Assembly: GCF_001881565.1 (NCBI RefSeq)
Contig: NZ_MPDJ01000008.1
Span: forward strand, 132,442-196,441
Reading direction: 5' to 3'
DNA: 64,000 nt
Source: Eisenbergiella tayi
GTDB lineage: Bacteria > Bacillota > Clostridia > Lachnospirales > Lachnospiraceae
Position 1 is the first letter of the stretch. The number at the start of each line of letters is the position of its first letter. The notes below the pieces were generated by a model. It saw nothing but the letters and a program-made list of their open reading frames with translations, was not told the origin of the DNA and searched no databases. The position numbers and the translations under genes are program-made. Below are positions 46,850 to 55,182 of the stretch, piece after piece.

Positions 46850-46917
46850 ACCCTATAAAACAGGATTTTCCCTTATATATTCAGCGTTTCCGCTTACCTT
46901 TGTCTCTTGTCTCTTGT

Positions 46918-46955
46918 TTTTTATGCCCCCCTTGTTAGATAACGGGGGCTTGATA
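46918..46955 (-). other. oriT: Origin of transfer (oriT), Tn916/ICEBs1 type
   Basis: On the minus strand the sequence reads GCCCCCGTTATCTAACAAGG then GGGGC: a C5-6/G5-6 inverted repeat (46926-46931 and 46944-46948) around ATCTAACA. From memory this matches the nick region of Tn916 and ICEBs1 (CCCCCC...CTAACAGGGGGG). It is upstream of the MobT gene as in Tn916. The exact nick cannot be set from sequence alone. Confidence 0.8.
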
Positions 46956-46978
46956 ATCGCTTGCCACAGGCTCGCTCA

Positions 46979-47063
46979 CAGATGGAGCAAACCGGGCACT
47001 TCCAAAGGATGTCGGAAAAATCTGAGAGATTTTCCCGACACCGTGCCCGATTCACTCCATCTG
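46979..47063. repeat. 85-bp nested palindrome next to oriT
   Basis: Three nested pairs share one axis: CAGATGGAG (46979-46987) with CTCCATCTG (47055-47063), CGGGCAC (46993-46999) with GTGCCCG (47043-47049), and GTCGG (47011-47015) with CCGAC (47035-47039) plus AAAATCT/AGATTTT. In single-stranded DNA it would fold into a long hairpin. A single-strand origin or accessory relaxosome site is likely. Confidence 0.75.
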
Positions 47064-47186
47064 TTTTCTATTCATGAGCAAAAGCTTCTTTAAAATCAAA
47101 GAATACTAGCTGTTTATTGAAAAGTATTATCATGTACTTTCAATTTTAAATTGGTACAAATATTTGTCTTATCATTATCATGAAAA

Positions 47187-47465
47187 TCATTTGGAGTTAT
47201 TTTTCCAAAGGCAAAAACCATTTATTATTATAGAAATAGCAGTAAAAATCCAATACATTTTGGTCATAGTGGGAACTATATCCTGCAATGATGACCAATC
47301 TTGATTGTTCACATAATCAGCACTCATATTATGAAATGCACATAGTGTTAAAGCAGTGAGAGATATTGCAACAAATCCAAACCATTTTCCATTTTTATGA
47401 TTTAGTGTAAACAACATATTTATTGCTGTAAATAAAATTGCTAAAATTCCAAATAGTATCCACAT
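47187..47465 (-). CDS. Small three-span membrane protein (cargo)
   Basis: A 92-residue protein with three hydrophobic segments (about 2-20, 28-45 and 69-87) and no known motif. AGGAAAGGAA precedes its ATG. It lies 65 bp after the secreted DUF2599-like gene on the same strand, so they are probably co-transcribed. An immunity or membrane-anchor role for its neighbour is a guess from the arrangement. Confidence 0.6.
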   Translation of the reverse strand: MWILFGILAILFTAINMLFTLNHKNGKWFGFVAISLTALTLCAFHNMSADYVNNQDWSSLQDIVPTMTKMYWIFTAISIIINGFCLWKNNSK

Positions 47466-47530
47466 AATAAATTCCTTTCCTCATTTTACCGTTTAATATT
47501 TTATTCATTATATCATAAAATATTAGTATC

Positions 47531-48124
47531 TTAGTTACAGCCACCTCTGACAAATCCCCAGTAGCCTTTATCCTGCCTCCACGGTTCAAGATTCCATGGT
47601 GTTTTGAATCCTTTTGCAAAGTCTGCATGACATACAAACTGGTTATACATACTTGTTTGCTTTGTATCATTCTTTACTTGAGTATACATGGGATGGTATT
47701 GAATAAATTTATATATCTCTGACCAAGCAGATTCTTTGCTAATTGTGAAAGGACTGTTAGGCATTACGCTCAGTGATATACCATCAGAACGACTTATCCA
47801 AGATATGCTTTTAAAATGTTTAAAACTGCTTGCTCTCGTCTGTATGTAGACAGTAGGCTCTAAAATAATTGATATTCCCCTGTCTTGTGCTTCTTTTAAG
47901 AATGGGTCTTCCTCTAAACTTCCATCTAAATAAAAAACAGAAATAAAGTCGATAGAATCCCAATCTATTAAAGAACTGTCGTATGTAGATGATAATGAAT
48001 CGATTTCTTCAACATTATTATCTTCAATATTGGGCATCTCTTGTGCATATACAGGAAATCCAGTAACTCCTAAGCATATGATTGTAGCCAAAAGCGAACA
48101 CATAAGTTTTTTCATGAATTTCAT
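47531..48124 (-). CDS. Secreted DUF2599-like protein (cargo)
   Basis: A 197-residue protein with a clear Sec signal (MKFMKKLMCSLLATIICLGV, cleavage after VYAQ-like Ala near 27) and an acidic N-terminal part. The C-terminal domain reads ISWISRSDGISLSVMPNSPF...AWSEIYKF...QFVCHADFAKGFKTPWNLEPWR, ending in GGCN; this resembles the DUF2599 family. Two Cys (FVCHAD and the last-but-one residue) could form a disulfide. Function of the family is not known to me. The gene follows a micro-ORF/hairpin leader and precedes a small membrane protein. Confidence 0.75.
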   Translation of the reverse strand: MKFMKKLMCSLLATIICLGVTGFPVYAQEMPNIEDNNVEEIDSLSSTYDSSLIDWDSIDFISVFYLDGSLEEDPFLKEAQDRGISIILEPTVYIQTRASSFKHFKSISWISRSDGISLSVMPNSPFTISKESAWSEIYKFIQYHPMYTQVKNDTKQTSMYNQFVCHADFAKGFKTPWNLEPWRQDKGYWGFVRGGCN

Positions 48125-48233
48125 CTCCTTTTAATTCAAATTCTATCAAGTCAATAAGAAAACATATGCATGAAACAGTTGTGTTTTATCTCATTTTGAA
48201 TAATACTATAGTCATGGATAAAAGTATGTTTAT

Positions 48234-48322
48234 ACTCTATCAGTTAACACATGTAATAACTGATAGAGTGATATAAAACAAATTTCATATACCAAAATTT
48301 ACCTTTTATCATACTCCTACCT
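48234..48322 (-). promoter_or_regulatory. Leader with micro-ORF A and hairpin
   Basis: A 22-codon frame (48312 to 48244, beginning MIKGKFWYMKFV) has a strong GGAGG site just upstream. Its 3' end lies inside a 13-bp perfect hairpin, ACTCTATCAGTTA (48234-48246) with TAACTGATAGAGT (48257-48269). The DUF2599-like gene starts about 120 bp downstream. A related copy exists at 49131-49230. This looks like a leader peptide with attenuation, or a small peptide gene. Confidence 0.55.
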
Positions 48323-48769
48323 CCAACCTTCAATAAGAATTTGATTTGAATTACTGTCTAATATCTTCAATTTTGTTCCAACATAATATATTTGTTTTTG
48401 GTGAATTAAGAGAATCCAAAGCTATTTATTCATCTATACTAGCGTCGAATGACAATGTTGGCATTTTAACTAAATGACATTCCCCTTATAATTCTTCTTG
48501 ATTCATATAGAAGAACATGTCTGGATTAGGGAGAGTGGGGTTAATCCAGACAAAATGTAAAGAGGGGGAAGGGCAAGTATAAATTAAAAAATCAACCAAA
48601 CAACTTACATTCAAGTTATTAACGATGCCAGTAAGTAAGTGTATGTATATGTTTTATTTTAGAAAAGGACTTCCCCCCCATAATCAATATATATTAAATT
48701 AGTATGATTAGCAAATAATCAGTATTTTTTCAATTCAAAAAATCGAAATATACATAAATATATCACTTT
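48323..48769. other. AT-rich non-coding cargo stretch
   Basis: About 450 bases with no convincing gene. It holds one clear inverted repeat, TGTCTGGATTA (48519-48529) with TAATCCAGACA, around a G-rich loop, without a T run on either side. Stop codons are dense in all frames. Confidence 0.5.
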
Positions 48770-49009
48770 TTACGTACATCGATTATTTTTATTTTTCAAA
48801 ACCAAAGCTCCTGATAGACATATTAGTCCACCTATACATGTTATGAATGCTCTAAATAAAAACGAACTAAAAAATACAACAGGTAATTCTAATTTAAATA
48901 ATTTGCCTACTATATCAACAAGAATACTAATGATATCATTAAAAGATATTAACATAGCAATAATTCCTAAGGCTACTAATAATATGCCTATGCTCTCTTT
49001 ATTCTTCAT
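48770..49009 (-). CDS. Small two-to-three-span membrane protein (cargo)
   Basis: A 79-residue hydrophobic protein with membrane segments at about 6-33 and 43-70 and a basic end (KNKNNRCT). I do not recognise it. The upstream leader carries a micro-ORF related to that before the DUF2599-like gene. The weak GAGGTTAGGAG stretch before its ATG supports translation. Confidence 0.5.
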   Translation of the reverse strand: MKNKESIGILLVALGIIAMLISFNDIISILVDIVGKLFKLELPVVFFSSFLFRAFITCIGGLICLSGALVLKNKNNRCT

Positions 49010-49130
49010 ATATTACTCACTCCTAACCTCATTAAGCTCATCTGTCATTATCTACTGTGCACCTGTAAGACCATAACGCTTTTAATACAAATATTCACGC
49101 GTATAATATCAGAAATAAGTGTGCATTTAT

Positions 49131-49230
49131 ACTCTATCGGTTATTATATTATATGAATTAACTGATAGACTGTAATAAAACAAATGTCGTATACCAAAAC
49201 TTACCTTTTATCATATTGTTTCCTCCAAGA
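49131..49230 (-). promoter_or_regulatory. Leader with micro-ORF B, diverged copy of leader A
   Basis: An 18-codon frame (49214 to 49158, MIKGKFWYTTFVLLQSIS) follows GGAGGAAAC. DNA and peptide match leader A over the first 60 bases. The hairpin is less perfect here. A small membrane-protein gene starts about 150 bp downstream. Confidence 0.5.
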
Positions 49231-49590
49231 ATACCAATTACTAAATCAAAAAGATTTTATAATATCTATAACCGTATTTTAACATAATATATTTTGATTT
49301 TTTGATGAAATTAAGATTAATTAAGATTTTTATGATTTAATTAAAGTTGGTTATAAAAATCCTCTATCACATAATATCCATTTATTTCTTAGTATAAGTC
49401 GTCATATTAGGCTCTTTCATTTGTTGTAATTCCGTTGTAATTCATTGATTTTTATTGGCTTTATTTGTCTATTTCCCCTTTATTTATAAGGATATTCTCA
49501 TTTTAGTACCCGTTTTTCTCGAGAAAAAAGAAAAAGCAGGATAATCATAGATAATCGGCAGCAGGTATGAGGATCTGACAATAATTATAA
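49231..49590. other. AT-rich junction region
   Basis: No gene seen. It should contain the far end of the mobilizable element. Words shared with the int end are CGTTGTAA(A/T)TC (near 43088 and 49431) and TTATTGGCT (43021 and 49452); the first may be an integrase arm site, the second a core. Both are weak. Confidence 0.3.
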
Positions 49591-49645
49591 AATGAAGTTA
49601 CTGTATATTTTGAGGAATAAATATACAGTGCTTCATTTTTTATTT
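49591..49645 (+). terminator. Plus-strand terminator with no gene before it
   Basis: AATGAAGTTACTGTATATTT pairs with AAATATACAGTGCTTCATT and is followed by a T-rich run. The nearest + strand gene upstream is the adhesin, over 6 kb away across the mobile element. Confidence 0.8.
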
Positions 49646-49733
49646 TGTTCTGCTATAATTAGATAAAAACAATTCGGCAGGTTGCTGCAAGGCAGTGAAT
49701 TGATTTGTAGAAGAATTGATGAGGAGCAGAGGA

Positions 49734-50747
49734 ATGGGGACAGATAACCGCTTTATTCTGGAGCAGGCAGAATTACTGTATGATGTCAGATTAGTTCATG
49801 AAATTACAACAGGCAATTCCGGCAGCCTGGTTTTTGAAGTGAATAAAGGAGAAAATGCATACATACTGAGGGCATCAGAGTATAGCATCGATAATAAAAA
49901 GCATACCGCATTTGAACTGAAATGGATGGAATATTTATCGGATAATCTGTCTGAAATTGTCCGGCCGCAGAAAAGCTTAAGGAATTCTCTCTTTGAAGTA
50001 ATAAATACCGGGGATAAAGCATATATCCTGTGCCTGTTCGAAAAAGCGCCCGGAAAAACCGTTGATATAGATAATCCGGAGGAGTTTAATGAGGAACTAT
50101 TTTTTCATCTCGGGGAGCTTATGGGGGAGATGCACAGGCTTGCTGTGGGCTATGAGGATATTATCATAAGTCCTGAATTTGAATGGACAGGTTCCGTAAA
50201 CGCATGGCGTTATGAAAGTGTTATAGACGATGAAAGGGTTCGGCTGTGTCTGAAAAAATATTATGATGAAATAAACAGGCTTCCCAAAAGGAATGACAAT
50301 TATGGTATTATTCACTGGGATGTCCATACCGATAATTTTTTTGTGCATAATGGGAAAATCAAACTTTTTGATTTTGATGCCTGCCAGTTTAACTGGTATG
50401 CCGCAGATATTGCCAGCGCCATATTTTTTATGGTATTGAAAGGTGCCGGGCCGCTGAGACACAGAAGGGAAGAAGAACGGACAGAGTTTGCTGAAGGCTG
50501 TTTGATTTCATACTTAAGAGGATATTCAGCGGCAAACACAATAAGTGAATATTGGATTAGGAAAATCGACCTGTTCATGAAATATCAGATGGGCGATGAA
50601 TATCTGTATGCCCAGAATTACTGGCCCGATGAGCTTACGCACCTTCGGGCAGAATATCTGGACTGGTTTAAAGAACGGATAACAAAAGATTTGCCATTTG
50701 TTTCTGTCAATTATGATAAAGTCTTAAAGAGTATACCGGCAATATAG
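49734..50747 (+). CDS. APH/ChoK-like phosphotransferase
   Basis: A 337-residue kinase-fold protein with the Brenner-type catalytic loop IIHWDVHTDNFFV (catalytic Asp and Asn) and metal-binding LFDFDACQ (DFD), and HLGELMGEMHRL before them. This pattern is shared by aminoglycoside phosphotransferases, choline kinases and homoserine kinase II-like enzymes. The substrate is not known. ATG 49734 follows GAGGAG; the earlier ATG at 49719 has no such site. It is convergent with the UvrA-like gene. Confidence 0.85.
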   Translation: MGTDNRFILEQAELLYDVRLVHEITTGNSGSLVFEVNKGENAYILRASEYSIDNKKHTAFELKWMEYLSDNLSEIVRPQKSLRNSLFEVINTGDKAYILCLFEKAPGKTVDIDNPEEFNEELFFHLGELMGEMHRLAVGYEDIIISPEFEWTGSVNAWRYESVIDDERVRLCLKKYYDEINRLPKRNDNYGIIHWDVHTDNFFVHNGKIKLFDFDACQFNWYAADIASAIFFMVLKGAGPLRHRREEERTEFAEGCLISYLRGYSAANTISEYWIRKIDLFMKYQMGDEYLYAQNYWPDELTHLRAEYLDWFKERITKDLPFVSVNYDKVLKSIPAI

Positions 50748-50817
50748 GAATAATGTGCCTTTGGGCTGTTGATTTTTGAAAAATCCGCTGCTAATCAGGC
50801 AGAGGCCATCCGGCGGA

Positions 50818-53076
50818 TCAGCAGCCGTAATAAGGTTGTGAACACGATGCCCGCAGGCTGGCGGCCGTCAGTGTTTCTGCATTCCGCAGCATCTCCTCAG
50901 GAGTTCCGGCAAAAACAACCTCTCCTCCGTTTTTTCCTCCGTCTGGGCCAATGTCAATGATCCAGTCCGCCTGCTTCATCACCTCAAGATTATGCTCAAT
51001 CACTATCAAAGTATTTCCGCGTGACACGATCATGTCAAACAGCTTCAGCAAATTCTGAATATCAGACATATGCAGGCCTGTGGTGGGCTCGTCCATTACA
51101 ATTATGCCGCCCTTTTTCCCCAGATTCTTCGCCAGCTTGATTCTTTGCCGTTCCCCGCCGGACAGCGTGCCAAGCGGCTGTCCCAACGTCAGATATGACA
51201 GCCCTACCTGCTGCATCACTTTCAGATGCTTCCTGATTTTGGAGTCTTCGAAGACTTCCATTGCCTGAGATGCGGTCAGGCTCAGCAGTTCCACAATATT
51301 TTTCCCCTTGTAGGTATAGGCCAGCGCCTCCTTGTTATACCGCAATCCCCCGCAGGCCTCACATTCTGTTACAATCGGATCCATGAAAGCGAGTTCGGTC
51401 ACAAGGATGCCTTTCCCTTTGCACACCGGGCATGCCCCGGCGGAGTTGAAGCTGAACAGGCTGTCCGGCCTGCCGCTTTCCCTTGCCAGCAGCTTTCGTA
51501 TTTCATCGAAAAAACCGAGATAGGAGGCAGGTGTTGAGCGGTTCGTGGCTGTGATGGGGCCCTGATCAATCATTACGATATCATCCGCATACTGCCTGGC
51601 AAATACCTGAGATATCAGAGTGCTTTTTCCCGAACCGGCCACACCGGTGACAACAGTCATGATGCCCAGGGGGATATCCGCGTCCACATGCTTCAAATTA
51701 TGCAGGCAGGCATCACGGATCGGCAGGCTGCCCGACGGCCGCCGCGGCGTTTGCTTGACCGGCAGGGTCCGGAGCAAGGCCTTCCCTGTCAGGGTGCCGG
51801 ACTTCAGCAAGTCCTGATAGCTGCCCGCAAAAACAATTTCACCGCCGTTTTGGCCTGCCTGGGGCCCTACATCGATGATATGGTCGGCAATCGAGATGAC
51901 ATCCGAATCATGTTCCACCACAAGGACTGTATTGCCCTTGTCACGCAGCTGCTTCAGCAGGTTATTCATCCGGTAGACATCCCTGGGATGCATTCCTGCG
52001 CTGGGTTCGTCAAAAATATAAGTCATTCCGGTCAGGCTGCTGCCCATATACCGGACAAGCTTCAGGCGCTGCGCCTCCCCGCCGGACAGAGAAGGAGTTT
52101 CACGGTTCAGGTGGAGATAGGGCAGGCCGATTTCAATCATCCTGTCCAGCCCCTCTATGAGAGTCTGCACCAGCAAATCAACTGTCGGCTCGGAGATTTC
52201 TGTCAGGACCTCCCGCAGCTGTGTCAGCTCCATCCCGCACATGTCCGCAATGGAAAATCCATTTATCCTGCAGTTCAGGGCAGCCGGATTCAACCGTTTT
52301 CCGTGACAGTCGTTACATTCTGTCTCAGCGATTAAGTTTTGGGATTTCTCCTGGGTATGACTGCTTTTGCTGCTGATATCCCGATTCAGAAGAGTCTTTG
52401 TATATTTATGGTACAGACCGGTTACCTTCGGATTTTCCGGCGCTCCTTTGCCGTCCCGGGAACCGTATAAAAGAAGATTATATTCTTCGCGGGAATATTC
52501 TTTTACCGGCTTGTCCAGAGGAAACAGGCCGGACTCGGCATACTGCCGCCAGTACCAGGAGCCGGGACGGTACAAAGAGTCCTTTACACAGCCTTCATTC
52601 CAAGATTTATTGAGATCTATTATGGAAGCCACATCAACCCTGGTTATTTTTCCAAGACCGGAGCAGGTTTTGCACATGCCGTTAGGATCGTTAAAAGAAA
52701 AGTAGGATGCCGTACCTGCATAAGGCTTTCCTACCCTTGAAAACAGCAGCCGCAGACTGGAGTACAGTCCGCTGATGGTTCCTACTGTTGAACGGGCGTT
52801 CCCGCCCAGGGGAGACTGATCCACCACAACGGATGCCGTTAAATTATCAATCCGTTCCACGGCCGGTTTGGGGTATTTAGGGAGCCTGGAACGCACGAAG
52901 GCCGGGTATGTGGAATTCATCTGCCGCTGAGATTCGGCGGCGATGGTATCAAAAACAATACTGGATTTGCCGGAACCGGAGACACCGGTAAATACCGTAA
53001 TTTTCTCTTTTGGAATATGGAAGGTGACATGTTTCAAATTGTTTTGAGTGAGACCCTGTATAAATATATCTGCCAT
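50818..53076 (-). CDS. UvrA-like ABC ATPase (short, UvrA2/drug-resistance type)
   Basis: A 752-residue protein with two ABC ATPase halves: Walker A GVSGSGKSS near residue 32 and GVAGSGKST in the second half, signatures LSGGEAQRLKLVRYMGSS and LSGGERQRIKLAKNLGKK, and zinc-finger CxxC motifs (CKTCSGLGK; CPVCKGKG; CEACGG). It is shorter than housekeeping UvrA (about 940) and seems to lack the UvrB-binding insert. Short UvrA2-type proteins are tied to resistance to DNA-binding drugs. Start ATG 53076 follows AAGAGGTG. It is divergent from an AraC/GyrI-like regulator. Confidence 0.9.
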   Translation of the reverse strand: MADIFIQGLTQNNLKHVTFHIPKEKITVFTGVSGSGKSSIVFDTIAAESQRQMNSTYPAFVRSRLPKYPKPAVERIDNLTASVVVDQSPLGGNARSTVGTISGLYSSLRLLFSRVGKPYAGTASYFSFNDPNGMCKTCSGLGKITRVDVASIIDLNKSWNEGCVKDSLYRPGSWYWRQYAESGLFPLDKPVKEYSREEYNLLLYGSRDGKGAPENPKVTGLYHKYTKTLLNRDISSKSSHTQEKSQNLIAETECNDCHGKRLNPAALNCRINGFSIADMCGMELTQLREVLTEISEPTVDLLVQTLIEGLDRMIEIGLPYLHLNRETPSLSGGEAQRLKLVRYMGSSLTGMTYIFDEPSAGMHPRDVYRMNNLLKQLRDKGNTVLVVEHDSDVISIADHIIDVGPQAGQNGGEIVFAGSYQDLLKSGTLTGKALLRTLPVKQTPRRPSGSLPIRDACLHNLKHVDADIPLGIMTVVTGVAGSGKSTLISQVFARQYADDIVMIDQGPITATNRSTPASYLGFFDEIRKLLARESGRPDSLFSFNSAGACPVCKGKGILVTELAFMDPIVTECEACGGLRYNKEALAYTYKGKNIVELLSLTASQAMEVFEDSKIRKHLKVMQQVGLSYLTLGQPLGTLSGGERQRIKLAKNLGKKGGIIVMDEPTTGLHMSDIQNLLKLFDMIVSRGNTLIVIEHNLEVMKQADWIIDIGPDGGKNGGEVVFAGTPEEMLRNAETLTAASLRASCSQPYYGC

Positions 53077-53297
53077 TTGTTTGCACCTCTTTCTGTTGTT
53101 TTGAAAATAAGGATGGCCTGCGGAATGCGGCATTCGTTATATCCATATTTAGCCGGTTATGTTTTGTCGTTCTGATGCTGCGGTTTTTCATTATACAAAA
53201 AATCCGGGCTGTATGCATGATATTTTTTGCGCTTTTTCTACTCGGACAATATAAAATGCAGTATACTGTAAAGAAAGCAGAGAAGGGAGAGGTCAGT

Positions 53298-54161
53298 TTG
53301 AAACAATTATCCCCTTTAGAAAGGGCAGTTGAATATATTGAAGAGCATTTGAATGAAAATATCGGTTTAAGTGATGTATCAAGGGAAACAGGGTATTCTT
53401 ACTATCACATGACACGTCTGTTTTCAACCGTATTGGGGGAATCGGTTGGACGTTATATCAATCGGCGCAGGCTGTACAATGCCTCCGAAAAGCTTATTCA
53501 TTCCGACCGGAGGATAACAGATATCGCGTTTGACAGTGGTTTTGAATCGGCAGAGGCATTCAGCAGGGCTTTCAAGAATGTCTTTGGAAGCAGTCCGGCG
53601 GATTACCGGAAGGCCGGGCTTGATCTGGTAGTTAATGCCAAAAGAGAAATTGCGCCTGAGGATGTGAGCCACATTGCGAACAATATTTCCCGTTCTCCAG
53701 AAATAGTTTGGCTGGAAGAAATAAAGATTGCCGGTATCAGAGGAATGACCTCCATTTCCGATAACCGGCTCCCGGGATTATGGAAGCAGTTCAGGAGCCT
53801 TCATACAGAGTTTTTCGGGACGGAGCGGACCGGGTACAGTGTTTGTGAAACGCAGCAGGCCGTATATACAGAAGATGGTGACGTATTGTTTTCCGTCATG
53901 CTGGGCTGCCCGGCGGATAATTTTGAGGAGCTGCCGCCGATGCTGTCCGGAAAAACGCTGAGCTCCGGGAGATACGCCGTATTCACTCACAGGGGAACCC
54001 TTACAAACCTGTTCAAAACTTATAAGTACATTTTTGGGACATGGCTGCCGGCAGCGGAGGAGGAACTGGACGACCGTGAGGATTTTGAGGTTTACGAGCG
54101 TGAGGTAACAGCCTTTGATGATCCGGATAATAAGGTTAAAATATATATCCCCATAAAGTGA
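53298..54161 (+). CDS. AraC-family regulator with GyrI-like effector domain
   Basis: A 287-residue protein: two AraC helix-turn-helices at about 8-105 (LSDVSRETGYSYYHMTRLFS and ITDIAFDSGFESAEAFSRAFKNVFGSSPADYRK) and a C-terminal GyrI/Rob-like ligand-binding domain (EIVWLEEIKIAGIRG...SSGRYAVFTHRGTLTNL). TTG 53298 after GGGAGAGG is preferred; the longer frame to 53175 runs through the promoter, where a TATACT lies near 53268. Such regulators sense drugs or hydrophobic cations. It is divergent from the UvrA-like gene across about 220 bp, so it likely controls it. Confidence 0.88.
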   Translation: MKQLSPLERAVEYIEEHLNENIGLSDVSRETGYSYYHMTRLFSTVLGESVGRYINRRRLYNASEKLIHSDRRITDIAFDSGFESAEAFSRAFKNVFGSSPADYRKAGLDLVVNAKREIAPEDVSHIANNISRSPEIVWLEEIKIAGIRGMTSISDNRLPGLWKQFRSLHTEFFGTERTGYSVCETQQAVYTEDGDVLFSVMLGCPADNFEELPPMLSGKTLSSGRYAVFTHRGTLTNLFKTYKYIFGTWLPAAEEELDDREDFEVYEREVTAFDDPDNKVKIYIPIK

Positions 54162-54291
54162 GGAAACACAGGAAAAGTATAGGTAAATCCTGCAGTTTTT
54201 TGATGCAGGATGAGGGAATTTGTGATAGAATAATCCTGTCGGTTGATAATAGACAAAAATGTGGTCAGACAGAAATGGGAGGGTAAATGGT

Positions 54292-55098
54292 ATGGCACTT
54301 TTACATGTGGACTTTTTTTCAGATGTTCTGGGAATGAGCGTGAATATGGATGTGATTCTTCCCCAGAAAACAAACGGACAGATCGGTATGGAGGGGATAG
54401 CCGCTGACGGCAAATATAAAACGATGTATCTGCTGCACGGTATGAGTGATGATCAGACAATCTGGCAGAGAAGGACCTCAATTGAAAGATATGTGAGCAA
54501 GCTTGGTATTGCAGTGGTGATGCCTACCACACATCTGGCATTTTATACGGATACGTGCTATGGAATGCGCTATTGGACATTTATTTCGGAGGAACTGCCC
54601 AGAATCTGCAGGGAATTTTTCCCGAATATGTCGGACAAGGCTGAGGATACTCTGGCTGCCGGTTTATCCATGGGCGGTTATGGCGCATGGAAGCTGGGAC
54701 TGGGAGCGAGTGAAACCTTCGGAGCGGCGGCATCGCTTTCGGGAGCGCTGGATATCGTACAGGATTACATAAGGAATTCTGAGGAAAACCAGAATAAGAA
54801 CCCGCTGTTCCGGGGAATTTTCGGAACGGAGGAAGATCTGAAGGGTTCCGATAACGATATTCTGGCACTGGCGGAGAAGCTGGCGTCACGGAAAAAGGAA
54901 CTGCCCAGACTGTATGCATGGTGCGGAACGGAGGATTTTCTGTATGAGGGGAATCTGAAAGCCTGGGATCATGTGAAAAAACTGGGATATGATTTGACCT
55001 GCTGCGAAACGGCAGGGGATCACCAGTGGAAATACTGGGATGAAAAGATTCAGGATGTGCTTCGGTGGTGGCTGGGTACGGATATGGATCTGCAGTAA
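54292..55098 (+). CDS. Alpha/beta-hydrolase esterase (EstA/esterase D family)
   Basis: A 268-residue esterase: oxyanion region YLLHGMSDD, nucleophile in GLSMGGYGA, acid in WCGTEDFLY and His in GDHQWKYWD, the triad of tributyrin-esterase/S-formylglutathione hydrolase-like enzymes. No signal peptide. ATG 54292 follows GGGAGGG. It would cleave short acyl esters, for example acetyl groups on sugars; the natural substrate is unknown. Confidence 0.9.
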   Translation: MALLHVDFFSDVLGMSVNMDVILPQKTNGQIGMEGIAADGKYKTMYLLHGMSDDQTIWQRRTSIERYVSKLGIAVVMPTTHLAFYTDTCYGMRYWTFISEELPRICREFFPNMSDKAEDTLAAGLSMGGYGAWKLGLGASETFGAAASLSGALDIVQDYIRNSEENQNKNPLFRGIFGTEEDLKGSDNDILALAEKLASRKKELPRLYAWCGTEDFLYEGNLKAWDHVKKLGYDLTCCETAGDHQWKYWDEKIQDVLRWWLGTDMDLQ

Positions 55099-55135
55099 AG
55101 TTATTATAAATGAAGGATTTTCTGTTGCTTTTATT

Positions 55136-55175
55136 CGTGCTTTGCATCCGGATTATTCCGGCCCTGCAAAGCACG
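55136..55175. terminator. Bidirectional terminator between convergent genes
   Basis: CGTGCTTTGCA (55136-55146) pairs with TGCAAAGCACG (55165-55175), with CCGG/CCGG in the loop. It separates the esterase gene from the convergent HExxH gene. Confidence 0.7.
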
Positions 55176-55182
55176 TTGTGGT

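Larger units (their letters stand above)
43021..49460. mobile_element. Tn916-family integrative mobilizable element (int-xis-mobT-oriT plus cargo)
   Basis: An AT-rich insert with Tn916-type integrase and excisionase at one end, a MobT relaxase, an oriT with the Tn916/ICEBs1-like CCCCC...CTAACA...GGGGG form, and small cargo genes, all on the minus strand. There is no VirB4, FtsK-type coupling protein or other transfer gene, so it should move only with a helper ICE. Boundaries are uncertain: TTATTGGCT occurs at 43021-43029 and 49452-49460 and is a weak candidate core. The int end must lie between 42948 and 43098 and the far end between about 49215 and 49590. Confidence 0.75.

Noticed and set aside
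43021-49460. TTATTGGCT as the attachment core
   Set aside because: A 9-bp match in AT-rich DNA is expected by chance; used only as a rough boundary, not as a proven att site.
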